Source: Jiella flava
Lineage (GTDB): Bacteria; Pseudomonadota; Alphaproteobacteria; Rhizobiales; Rhizobiaceae
Assembly: GCF_017349315.1 (NCBI RefSeq)
Contig: NZ_JAFMPP010000012.1
Span: 62,001-126,000 of the forward strand
DNA: 64,000 bases
Direction of reading: 5' to 3'
The position numbers and the translations under genes are program-made. Shown here one piece after another: positions 48,465-56,573 of this stretch. The notes under the pieces were generated by a model that saw only the letters and a program-made list of their open reading frames with translations, had not been told where the DNA came from and did no database searches. Every line of letters starts with the position of its first letter. Positions within the stretch are counted from its first letter, which is position 1.

Positions 48465-51163
48465 AAGCCGACGACGAACTCGACGAAAGCATCTTCCGCT
48501 ATGTCTGGCGCTACACCAGGCGCCAGCAGATGTGGCTGTTCGGCGTCCTCTTGTTGTCGCTGCCGCTCTATTATCTGACGCTCGATCTACCCAAACGCAT
48601 CGTCAACGGCCCGATCCAGGGCACATGGCCGGCCGGCCACACCGAGACGCTGTTCGCCTTCTCGATCCCGTTGCCCGGCTTTCTCGGCGGCGGCACGATC
48701 CATTTGTTCGACGGCATCGCGCTGGATCGCGTGGGCGTGCTGATCGGCCTGTCACTGACCTTTTTGTTCTTCGTCATCGTCAACGGCCTCTTCAAGTTCT
48801 ACCTCTCGACCTACAAGGGCAAGCTCGGCGAGCGACTGTTGCGGCGGCTGCGATTTCAACTGGTCGATCGCGTGCTGCGGTTCCCGACGGGACGATTCAA
48901 GCAGGTGCGCGGCTCCGAGATCGCCTCGATGATCAAGGACGAGACCGAGCCGGTCGGCGGCTTCGGCGGCAGCGCCTTCGCCGATCCGGCGCTGCTCATG
49001 AGCCAGGCGTTGACGGCGCTCGTCTTCATCGTGATGCAGAATTTTTGGCTCGGCCTCGTCGCCGCGCTGATCGTCGCGGTGCAGATCATCATGATTCCGC
49101 GGATGCGCCGGCGGCTGGTGGTTCTGGCGCGCCATCGCCAGTTGACTGCGCGGATCCTGTCGGGCCGGATCGGCGAGGTGGTCGAAGGCATCGTCTCGAT
49201 CCGCACCAACGACACCTCCAATTACGAGCGGGCGGAGATCGGCGAGCGGCTCGGCAAGATCCTGAAGATCCGCTACGACTTCTATCAGTGGAAGTTCTTC
49301 GTGAACTTCCTCAACAATCTGCTCGCCCAGACGACGCCCTTCATCTTCTATCTCGGCGGCGGCTATCTGGTGATCACCGGCCGGCTCGACATCGGCCAGC
49401 TGGTGGCGGTCATCGCCGCTTACAAGGATCTCCCCTCGCCGCTGAAGGAACTGATCGCCTGGGACCAGTTTCGGGTCGACGTGCAATCGAAATACGCTCA
49501 GATCCGCGAGCAGTTCGTGATCCCCGATCTGGTCGCGGCCGAGTTGCAGCAGATCAGCTTCGATGCGCCGCCGCGACTCGATGGCGAGGTGACGGTCAGC
49601 AATCTGAGGATCAGCGACGATTCCGGCAATGAGCTGCTTTATCCGACGACGGTGAAATTTGCCCCCGGTGAGAGCGTCGCGCTGGTCGGGCCGCCGGGCG
49701 GCGGCGGCGAATATCTTGCCGAGGCGCTGGTGCGGCTGCTGCAGCCGAGCGGTGGGCGGGTGGCGTTCGCCGGCGCGATGCTCGATACCATGCCGGATGC
49801 GATCCCCGGCCGGCGCCTCGGCTATTCGGCCTCTGGCCTGTTTCTGCCGCAGTTGAGCGTGCGCGATTCCCTGACCTACGGCTTGAAACACGCGCCGCTG
49901 CGGCGCGAGGAGCGGACCGACCGCGCCGAAATGCTGCGGCTCGAAGAAGCCCGGCTGTCCGGCAATATCGACCTCGACATCCGCGACGACTGGATCGACT
50001 ATGAGGCGGCGGGCGTGTCCGGTGCGGATGCGCTGCCGCAGCGGCTGGCCGACGTGCTGGCGATCGTCGAGCTGCGAACCGAGATCGCTCGCCTCGGCCT
50101 GCGCGGCAAGTTGCCGGAGATGTTGGCAGAGGATGTCACCGGTCGCATCCTCGACGCGCGGGCGCGCTTTCGCCAGCGGCTGATCGAAGGCGGCGACGAG
50201 GACTATTTCGAGAGTTTCGATCGCCGTCGTTATTCCGACTATGCGACGGTGTTCGAGAATCTCGTCTTCGGCATCGCCGATCCCGATGCGGAGGCCGAGT
50301 GGCCGATGGCCGATCGCCCGTCGGTCCGCGCGGCACTCGAAGCGAGCGGCCTCGATGACAAGCTCGTTCGGGTCGGCCGGCAGATCGCCGAGACGCTGAT
50401 GGATATCTTCGGCGATCTGGCTGCCGACAATCCGCTGCTCGACGACATGGATCTGATGTCGCCCGACGAGGTCGAGATCTATCGCGCGGCGTTGCGCCGA
50501 AGCGAGGGCGATGGCAAGCGTGAGACCCTTGACCGGCAAGCGTTTCAACGTCTCGCCTTCGGTTATGTCGAGCCGCGCCATCGCCTCGGCCTGCTCGAGC
50601 CCGAGCTGCAGCAGGCGATCGTCGCGGCTCGCGACCACTTTGCCGACGGGCTCGAGGCCGATCTGCGCGGCGCGGTGTCCCTGCACGATCCGGCCGGCAT
50701 CAACCGGGCGGCAAGTCTGCAGGACAACATCCTCTTCGGCCGTATCATCACGCGCTATGCCGAGGCGGCGGGCCGCATCAACACGGTGTTGGCAGAGACG
50801 CTGCGCGAGGCCGGTCTGTTCGATGTGGTGTTCGATCTCGGGCTCGACTTCGATATCGGCAGTGGCGCCAAGCGGCTGTCCGCCGGCCAGCAGCAGAAGC
50901 TCACCTTGGCGCGGGCGATCTTGAAGCGGCCGGACGTTCTGGTCCTCAATCGGCCGCTGTCGGCGCTGGATGGCGAGACGCAGCGCCGGATCACCGCTGC
51001 CGTCCTCAATGCCCGTGAGGAGCTCGGCATTGCCGGCCAGACCGTCGTCTGGGTGCTGACCCATGCCGATCATGCCGAGCTTTTCGATCGGACCATGGCC
51101 TTCCGCGACGGGCGGCTCGACGCAAACGAAGAGCGACGGGCGCCGTCGATGGCGGTCACGTGA
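48461..51163 (+). CDS. ABC transporter-like protein with degenerate ATP site and large insertion
   Basis: A 900-residue protein. Residues about 1-350 form an exporter-type membrane domain (spans near 25-42, 92-112, 175-212 and 290-320). The nucleotide domain begins near 375, but its Walker A is GPPGGGGEYL (410-419), lacking the lysine and Ser/Thr, and its Walker B is VLVLNRPLSALD, with Asn and Arg replacing Asp-Glu. The signature LSAGQQQKLTLARAIL (806-821), D-loop and the H-loop VLTHADH are kept. Between them lies an insertion of about 270 residues. ATP hydrolysis at the Walker site is unlikely. It overlaps the double ABC ATPase gene upstream by four bases. Confidence 0.82.
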   Translation: MKADDELDESIFRYVWRYTRRQQMWLFGVLLLSLPLYYLTLDLPKRIVNGPIQGTWPAGHTETLFAFSIPLPGFLGGGTIHLFDGIALDRVGVLIGLSLTFLFFVIVNGLFKFYLSTYKGKLGERLLRRLRFQLVDRVLRFPTGRFKQVRGSEIASMIKDETEPVGGFGGSAFADPALLMSQALTALVFIVMQNFWLGLVAALIVAVQIIMIPRMRRRLVVLARHRQLTARILSGRIGEVVEGIVSIRTNDTSNYERAEIGERLGKILKIRYDFYQWKFFVNFLNNLLAQTTPFIFYLGGGYLVITGRLDIGQLVAVIAAYKDLPSPLKELIAWDQFRVDVQSKYAQIREQFVIPDLVAAELQQISFDAPPRLDGEVTVSNLRISDDSGNELLYPTTVKFAPGESVALVGPPGGGGEYLAEALVRLLQPSGGRVAFAGAMLDTMPDAIPGRRLGYSASGLFLPQLSVRDSLTYGLKHAPLRREERTDRAEMLRLEEARLSGNIDLDIRDDWIDYEAAGVSGADALPQRLADVLAIVELRTEIARLGLRGKLPEMLAEDVTGRILDARARFRQRLIEGGDEDYFESFDRRRYSDYATVFENLVFGIADPDAEAEWPMADRPSVRAALEASGLDDKLVRVGRQIAETLMDIFGDLAADNPLLDDMDLMSPDEVEIYRAALRRSEGDGKRETLDRQAFQRLAFGYVEPRHRLGLLEPELQQAIVAARDHFADGLEADLRGAVSLHDPAGINRAASLQDNILFGRIITRYAEAAGRINTVLAETLREAGLFDVVFDLGLDFDIGSGAKRLSAGQQQKLTLARAILKRPDVLVLNRPLSALDGETQRRITAAVLNAREELGIAGQTVVWVLTHADHAELFDRTMAFRDGRLDANEERRAPSMAVT

Positions 51164-51356
51164 GGTCGCGGGCGGCGATTTTTGCCACGTCGCTGGTGCG
51201 TCGCGCGCGCCATGCTATTGATCGGGCTGGCCGCGGCGTGCCAAGCTTGGCAACGATCGATGCCGCGCCGGGCGTTGTGTTTGACGGTGCCGAGCGGATA
51301 AAGCCCTGGCAAGGAGATGAGGACGTGCCCGGCGTGTCACACGGGGATCGAAGACG

Positions 51357-51827
51357 ATGATGTTGAAATCCGAAATCGATCTTCTTCGGGCGGTCCCGCT
51401 GTTTGCGGCGATCGATCCGAGCCGGTTGAAGCTCATCGCCTATACCGCCGAGACCGTCGCCTATCGGCAGGGCCAGGTTCTGTGCCGGCAAGGCGATGCC
51501 GGCGATGCCGCCTATGTGCTCATCGAGGGCGAGGCCGACGTCTCGATCGCTGCCGATACGGGAGATTTCGTGGTCGCGGCCCTGAAGCCCGGCGACGTCG
51601 TCGGCGAGATTGCGATTCTTTGCGACGTGCCGCGCACCGCCACCGTGCGGGCCACGACGCAGCTGTCGGCGCTCAGGGTGCGCAAGGAGGCGTTTCTGCA
51701 GCTCGTCAAACAGTTCCCGGAGGTCGCGACGGAAATCATGCGGGGCCTGGCCGAACGGCTCACCCACACCAATGAGGAGCTGGTGAGGGCGCGCAATCTT
51801 GCGGTGGGGGAAGGCCAGCCGCAATGA
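51357..51827 (+). CDS. Cyclic nucleotide-binding domain protein
   Basis: A 156-residue protein that is essentially one CRP-type cNMP-binding domain. The phosphate-binding cassette reads PGDVVGEIAILCDVPRTATVRA (about residues 79-99, cut here only in words) with the key Glu 84 and Arg 93; glycine turns G46 and G58 are in place. There is no helix-turn-helix, so it is not a DNA-binding regulator but more likely a regulatory subunit. It overlaps the following hydrolase gene by four bases, and a cyclase gene lies 1.2 kb downstream. Confidence 0.85.
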   Translation: MMLKSEIDLLRAVPLFAAIDPSRLKLIAYTAETVAYRQGQVLCRQGDAGDAAYVLIEGEADVSIAADTGDFVVAALKPGDVVGEIAILCDVPRTATVRATTQLSALRVRKEAFLQLVKQFPEVATEIMRGLAERLTHTNEELVRARNLAVGEGQPQ

Positions 51828-52648
51828 GCCGTTTCGAGCTGACCGTGTGGGGCGCGCGGGGCTCGATCCCGGCGCCCGCCGCCGCCAACACCGTCTATGG
51901 CAGCGACACCAGCTGCATCGAGCTGCGCTGCGGCGAACGGCTGATCTTTCTCGACGCCGGCACCGGCATCATCACGGCCGGCCGCCGGCTCTACGAGGCC
52001 CATGTCTTCGATTTCGACATCCTCCTCACCCATTGCCATTTCGACCACATCATGGGCCTGCCCTTCCTGCTGCCGCTCTATAAGGACCATGTCTCGGCCC
52101 GCATTTACGCCGGCCATTTCCTCGACGAGACCAGCTGCCAGGAAATGGTCGCGGGATTCATGTGTCCGCCCTATTTTCCGGTCAAGCCGAAGCAGTTCGC
52201 CGCGCGCATTGACTATCGCGACTTTCGCCCGCCGCAGGAGCTTGACCTCGGCGACGGCATCGTCGTGAAGACCTTTCGGCTCAACCATCCGAACGGCGCC
52301 GTCGGGTATCGCATCGACTATGACGGGCGCTCGCTCTGCTATATCACCGACACCGAGCATCAGCCCGGCACGATCGACGACTCACTGGTCGCTTTCATTG
52401 CCGGAGCCGAGGTGATGATCTACGACGCGACCTACACCGACGAAGATTTCCAGCGCTATGCCGGCTTCGGCCATTCGACCTGGCAGCAGGGTGTTCGGCT
52501 CTGCCGGGCGGCGAAGGTCGATCGGTTCGTCGCCTTCCACCATGACGTCTCGCGCACCGATTCATGGCTCGCCGAACTCGATGCGCGCATGGCCGCGGAA
52601 TTCAGTGGCGCCATGGTGGCGCGCACGGGGCTGACCCTGTTCCTCTAG
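51824..52648 (+). CDS. Metallo-beta-lactamase fold hydrolase
   Basis: A 274-residue soluble enzyme. It begins with the VWGARGSIPAP motif of phosphodiesterase-like MBL proteins, has the metal motif LTHCHFDHIMGLPF (His70, His72, Asp74, His75), a second metal histidine in FRLNHPNGAVGYRI, and the Asp of CYITDTEH, with HST in GFGHSTWQQG. Members of this type can cleave cyclic or phosphodiester bonds, so hydrolysis of the cyclic nucleotide sensed by the preceding protein is possible but inferred. The TAG stop lies at the first bases of a B repeat. Confidence 0.85.
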   Translation: MSRFELTVWGARGSIPAPAAANTVYGSDTSCIELRCGERLIFLDAGTGIITAGRRLYEAHVFDFDILLTHCHFDHIMGLPFLLPLYKDHVSARIYAGHFLDETSCQEMVAGFMCPPYFPVKPKQFAARIDYRDFRPPQELDLGDGIVVKTFRLNHPNGAVGYRIDYDGRSLCYITDTEHQPGTIDDSLVAFIAGAEVMIYDATYTDEDFQRYAGFGHSTWQQGVRLCRAAKVDRFVAFHHDVSRTDSWLAELDARMAAEFSGAMVARTGLTLFL

Positions 52649-52748
52649 AACGGAAGGCGATGAACCGTAGCCGCCATTTCGCTCCAAGCCCTTGTTTTGC
52701 CGCATGATGTGACCCGAAACGTCATGCAACTTTTCGGCCCGATGCTGT
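52648..52748 (+). repeat. Palindromic repeat B, copy 4
   Basis: Full-length but diverged: AGAACGGAAGGCGATGAACC, then TTGTTTTGCCGCATGATGTG, and CCGAAACGT-CATGCA-ACTTTTCGG. It begins at the stop codon of the MBL-fold gene and separates it from the cyclase. Confidence 0.85.
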
Positions 52749-53015
52749 AAGGCGCGACGCCCGCATCGGGAGTTGGCACAACGAAAATCCGGCCACCGGA
52801 CTGGCGGGTCCGCAGAAGAAGGCCCATATGCCTCAACGCATCGCCTCGATCGGCGCTTGCCACGACGTCGAGAAGGGATGGGTTCGAACGCCGCCCCAAA
52901 GCCGATGGTGTTGGCGCCGCGGCGCAGACGCGATGAAACATTTCAAAGCTTCGGTGCGAGTCTTCTGCGAGCGAGCGTGAAGCGCGCGCGGACGGGTCAA
53001 GAAGGTGGCGGTGCC

Positions 53016-54242
53016 ATGGGGCTTGCCGATCAAGTCAACGAATGGCTTTTGCGCGAGGCTCTCGGAGAGCCGAAGCTGGAAGATCTCTTCTACAATTTGT
53101 GTATGAAGCTGCTCGGCATCGGCGTGCCGATTTCACGCGCCCGGCTCAACTGGCCGACGCTGCATCCGTTGTTTCGGGCCGAGATGATCTCTTGGAACCG
53201 GCATGACCAAAAGGCGACGCTCGACCACTTCAACCATCAGGAAGCCAACACCGATGCCTGGCAGAAGAGCGTGCTCTGGCACATGCTGGAATATGATCTG
53301 TCGATGCTGCGGCGACGGCTCTCCGGCCCGGGCAAACTGCTCGATTTTCCCTTGCTCGGTGAGCTCGCCGCCCAGGGCTATACTGATTATTTCGTCTTGA
53401 AGACGCTGTTCGAGCAACCCGGCATGGCGACCGATTCCCGGTGGTCCGGAATCTTCGTTATCTGGGGTTGTGATCGCGAGAGCGGTTTCACCGATGAAGA
53501 TTTGACCATCTTGCAGGAAATCCAGCGCAGCCTGGCCTTGGCCTGCAAGTCGATCATCCAGTCGCAGATCACCACCAATATCGTCGAGACCTATCTCGGC
53601 CGCCAAGCCGGGCGCAGCGTGCTTGACGGCAACATCAAGCTCGGCGACGGCGCCACCGCCAAGGCACTGGTCTGGTATTCGGATATGCGTGGCTCGACGC
53701 ATTTGACCGGCACGTTGCCGAGCGAGGAGTTTCTGAAACTCCTCAACGACTATTTCGAATGCGCCGCGCGCCCGGCCATTCGCGCCGGTGGCGAGGTGCT
53801 GGCTTTCATTGGTGATGCGGTGCTGGTCATCTTTCCGCTCGAAAGCCGGGCCGAGGGCGAACGGGTGACGGCCAAGATCCTCGACGCCGTCGCTCAGTCC
53901 TTCCGGATGCGGGACACGGTCAATGCCGCACGTCGCGAACGGGGCGAAGCGGAGATCAACTTCGGCATCGGGCTGAATGTCGGAACGGTGGTGTTCGGCA
54001 ATATCGGCGTGCCGGAGCGCCTGTCCTTCACCGTCATCGGTTCAGCGGTGACGGAGGTCGAGCGGATCGAGAAGCTGACTAAGACCCTTGACGCCAATGT
54101 CCTGGCGACAGCGCAGGTTGCCGGTCTCGTGCCCGGACGATGGTCGTCGGCGGGGCACCATTGCCTGGCCGGCGTCGAGGAGCCGATGGAACTCTTCGTG
54201 CCGCTCGATTGCGGTGAAGCCGTTCTCAAAGCCGCTGAATAG
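53016..54242 (+). CDS. Class III adenylate/guanylate cyclase domain protein
   Basis: A 408-residue protein: an N-terminal region of about 190 residues resembling a GAF-type sensor (GYTDYFVLKTLFEQPGMATD; FTDEDLTILQEIQRSLALAC), then the class III catalytic domain. Metal-binding aspartates are D223 in YSDMRGST and D267 in FIGDAVLVIF. In the substrate region VIGSAVTEVERIEKL, the usual Asp is Ser343 and the transition-state Asn is Thr346, while Arg350 is kept. No membrane span. ATG 53016 is chosen with AAGGTGG upstream. It probably makes the ligand for the adjacent cNMP-binding protein, if active. Confidence 0.87.
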   Translation: MGLADQVNEWLLREALGEPKLEDLFYNLCMKLLGIGVPISRARLNWPTLHPLFRAEMISWNRHDQKATLDHFNHQEANTDAWQKSVLWHMLEYDLSMLRRRLSGPGKLLDFPLLGELAAQGYTDYFVLKTLFEQPGMATDSRWSGIFVIWGCDRESGFTDEDLTILQEIQRSLALACKSIIQSQITTNIVETYLGRQAGRSVLDGNIKLGDGATAKALVWYSDMRGSTHLTGTLPSEEFLKLLNDYFECAARPAIRAGGEVLAFIGDAVLVIFPLESRAEGERVTAKILDAVAQSFRMRDTVNAARRERGEAEINFGIGLNVGTVVFGNIGVPERLSFTVIGSAVTEVERIEKLTKTLDANVLATAQVAGLVPGRWSSAGHHCLAGVEEPMELFVPLDCGEAVLKAAE

Positions 54243-54251
54243 CGACGGGTC

Positions 54252-54767
54252 TCAGAGCGTCAACGGCAGGGTGAAGGGCGTGCCGGAAAAGGCGTCTTCG
54301 CCTCTGCCGATGGCGCGGATCGCCGCGACCATGCGTCCGCCGCGCTGGAGTTTGGCGTCGGCCATGGCCACGATGCGGGGGTTGGGGCTTGCCGAGGGCG
54401 CGCGCCGTCGCAGCTCCTTCGCCAGCCTCGCCTCGTCGAGTGCGGGATTGACCGCCAGCGCGAGCACATAGGCGGCCGCTGTCGAGCGGCTGATGCCCGC
54501 CCAGCAGTGAATGGCCAGCGGCGCCTGGCGGTCCCAGCGATGGCCGAAATCGATCAGTTGGTCGACATGCAGGGCCCCCGGCGCGGTGAACCCGTCCATC
54601 GGCTCGGCGATGTCGTTGAAGGCGAGAAAGAGGTGACGGGACGCTTCAACCGTCTCGGGCCGCGCCACGGGCGTCTCGGCGTTGATCAGCGTCAGGAGAT
54701 CGCGCGCGCCGTGTTCGGCGACCGTCTTCGGCATATCGGCGAGGGAGGAAACGACGAGATAGCTCAT
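54252..54767 (-). CDS. Tyrosine/dual-specificity phosphatase-like protein
   Basis: A 171-residue protein with the phosphatase P-loop HCWAGISRS (CX5R, about residues 93-101), and general-acid candidate Asp in FNDIAEP. It resembles the small predicted protein-tyrosine phosphatase family of alphaproteobacteria. Start 54767 is chosen at MSYLVVSSLADMPKTV, where conservation begins. It follows the HD hydrolase and ygfZ genes on the same strand. Substrate unknown. Confidence 0.8.
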   Translation of the reverse strand: MSYLVVSSLADMPKTVAEHGARDLLTLINAETPVARPETVEASRHLFLAFNDIAEPMDGFTAPGALHVDQLIDFGHRWDRQAPLAIHCWAGISRSTAAAYVLALAVNPALDEARLAKELRRRAPSASPNPRIVAMADAKLQRGGRMVAAIRAIGRGEDAFSGTPFTLPLTL

Positions 54768-54824
54768 GACTATGCGATAGATCCTTGCCCGGTGATGATC
54801 AGCATCGGGGCGCTCCTGGTCCAC

Positions 54825-55538
54825 TCACGAGGTCGAGGGCGCGCCGGCATTGACCGCTTGCTGCAACTTGGCCGCCGACCCGTTCGACCGAGGCTCCGCC
54901 GATATCGCGCTGCCGATCAGCGCCGCGTCAAGCGCGGCGAAACGGTCGAGAAAGGCCGCTTCCATCGCCTTGGCCGGCTGCGGCACGAAGGCGTCGGCCT
55001 CGCAGGCGGTCGTGCCGGGCTCGCCGAAGAATTTCGCCGCCTCCCGGGCTTCGAAGCCGGCCAGCAGCGTCGCCTCGAAATAGGCCGAGATCCGGTCGGC
55101 TGCCTTGATCGCCTTTTCGATCGGTTTCGGCAGCTCGCCGGGCAGGCCGAAGCGCAGATGGATCGCTGCCTGCAGGCGCTTTTCCACCGTCTTGTAGTCG
55201 CCGCCGATCACGCTTTTGAAAGGCGAGATCATGTCGCCGACGACATATTCCGGACCGTCATGCAGCAGCGCCGCCATCCGCCAGCGCGGGTCGGGTTCCT
55301 TCGCCGCCACCAGCGTTTCGACGATCAGCGAATGCTGGGCGACGGAAAAGGCGTAATCGCCGCGGGTCTGGCCATTCCAGCGCGCGACGCGGGCCAGCCC
55401 ATGCGCGATGTCGGCGATTTCGACGTCGAGGGGCGAGGGATCGAGGAGGTCGAGGCGGCGGCCGGAGAGCATGCGCTGCCAGACGCGGGCCGAGGCTTTA
55501 GGCTCGACGGCGATGCGGGAGGCGGGCTTGCGGCTCAT
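54825..55538 (-). CDS. HD-domain hydrolase (YfbR-like 5'-nucleotidase family)
   Basis: A 237-residue metal-dependent phosphohydrolase. HD motif residues are visible as SVAQHSLIV (first His), LLHDGPEYVVGDMISPFK (His-Asp) and a downstream ADRISAYFEA Asp. This matches YfbR-type enzymes that dephosphorylate deoxyribonucleoside monophosphates. Its ATG overlaps the ygfZ stop by four bases. Confidence 0.83.
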   Translation of the reverse strand: MSRKPASRIAVEPKASARVWQRMLSGRRLDLLDPSPLDVEIADIAHGLARVARWNGQTRGDYAFSVAQHSLIVETLVAAKEPDPRWRMAALLHDGPEYVVGDMISPFKSVIGGDYKTVEKRLQAAIHLRFGLPGELPKPIEKAIKAADRISAYFEATLLAGFEAREAAKFFGEPGTTACEADAFVPQPAKAMEAAFLDRFAALDAALIGSAISAEPRSNGSAAKLQQAVNAGAPSTS

Positions 55539-56401
55539 GCGGCGTCGCCGGCGGGATCGGCCGCCGCGTCGCTCGGCTCGGGCAGGACGTAGCCGGCATA
55601 AGCGGGAATGGCGAGCGCGATCGGCTCGCCCTCGGCGGTGATCGCCTCGCCTCTGGCGGCGGCGTTGGCGAGCTTGTCGATCCGCACCAGCGCGAGGCCG
55701 GCGGCGTCAACGACCGATACCAGCTCGCCGATGCTCTTGTCGCCGGCTTTCACCGCGGTGTTTGCCATCAGCGGGGCGTCGCCGGTGACCAGCATCAGAC
55801 GGCGCCGGGCGGTGCGGCGATGCTGCATGCGCGAGACCACCTCCTGGCCAACGTAACAGCCCTTCTTGAACGAGACGGCGCCGGAGAAATCCATCAGGAC
55901 GTCGTGGGGAAAGACCTCCGAGGGTGGATAGTCGGCAAGAAGTTCGGCAACGCCGGCCGAAATCCGCAAAGCGCGGAAGGCTTCGGCCGACGCTTCTGCC
56001 AGTCCGCTCGGCGCGCGGCCATAGACGCGGGCAACGGCGCCGGTGGCAAAGCGCCGGTCGGTCAGCGCCTCGACCGGATCGATCGCCTCTTCGCCCCAAA
56101 GGGCGAAAACCGGCACCTCACTCTCGGCAATCTCGATCTTGCGGCGCAAACGATAGAGGGTCAGGCGCTTTTTCAGCTCGGCTCGCGTCATCGCCGGACA
56201 ATCGAGCCGAAATCCGTCATCGATCCGGCTGAGCAGAAATTCGAACATGACCTTGCCCTGCGGCGTCAGCAGCGCGGCCGGCGCCACCGAATCGGCGGTG
56301 ACGGCGGTCACGTCGGCGGTGACGAGGCCTTGCAGGAAATCTGAAGCCTCAGGGCCGGTCAGCGTGAGCAGGGCGCGGTCTGGAAGGGCGGCATAGAGCA
56401 T
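55535..56401 (-). CDS. ygfZ: tRNA-modifying / Fe-S maturation protein YgfZ
   Basis: A 288-residue folate-binding protein of the YgfZ/IBA57 family, involved in Fe-S cluster enzyme maturation. The signature KGCYVGQEVVSRMQHR is intact, with FPHDVLMDFSGAVSF upstream and LTGPEASDFLQGLVTADV at the N-terminus. Start ATG 56401 is chosen at MLYAALPDRALLTL; the in-frame upstream extension overlaps the divergent pyrC leader. Confidence 0.9.
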   Translation of the reverse strand: MLYAALPDRALLTLTGPEASDFLQGLVTADVTAVTADSVAPAALLTPQGKVMFEFLLSRIDDGFRLDCPAMTRAELKKRLTLYRLRRKIEIAESEVPVFALWGEEAIDPVEALTDRRFATGAVARVYGRAPSGLAEASAEAFRALRISAGVAELLADYPPSEVFPHDVLMDFSGAVSFKKGCYVGQEVVSRMQHRRTARRRLMLVTGDAPLMANTAVKAGDKSIGELVSVVDAAGLALVRIDKLANAAARGEAITAEGEPIALAIPAYAGYVLPEPSDAAADPAGDAA

Positions 56402-56573
56402 GAAACGGCTCGTCTTCGTCGTCGGGGGCCGGCCAGCGGCAAGGGACGGCCGACGATGCCGCAGGCCCGCCACGGGCGACGGCTTGAGGTCGGCCTGGAA
56501 ACTACGTAAGTCCGTCGGCGAACCAGGACAAGCCGGCAATGGCCCGGCAAGGACACAAGCGGAAGGGCGAGCC

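Noticed and set aside
48752-51073. 773-codon open frame on the minus strand opposite the ABC protein
   Set aside because: Composition is that of a reverse-frame shadow; the plus-strand frame has membrane spans and ABC motifs.
52870-52890. GGGTTCGAAC resembling a tRNA T-arm
   Set aside because: No acceptor stem, D-arm or anticodon arm can be folded around it.
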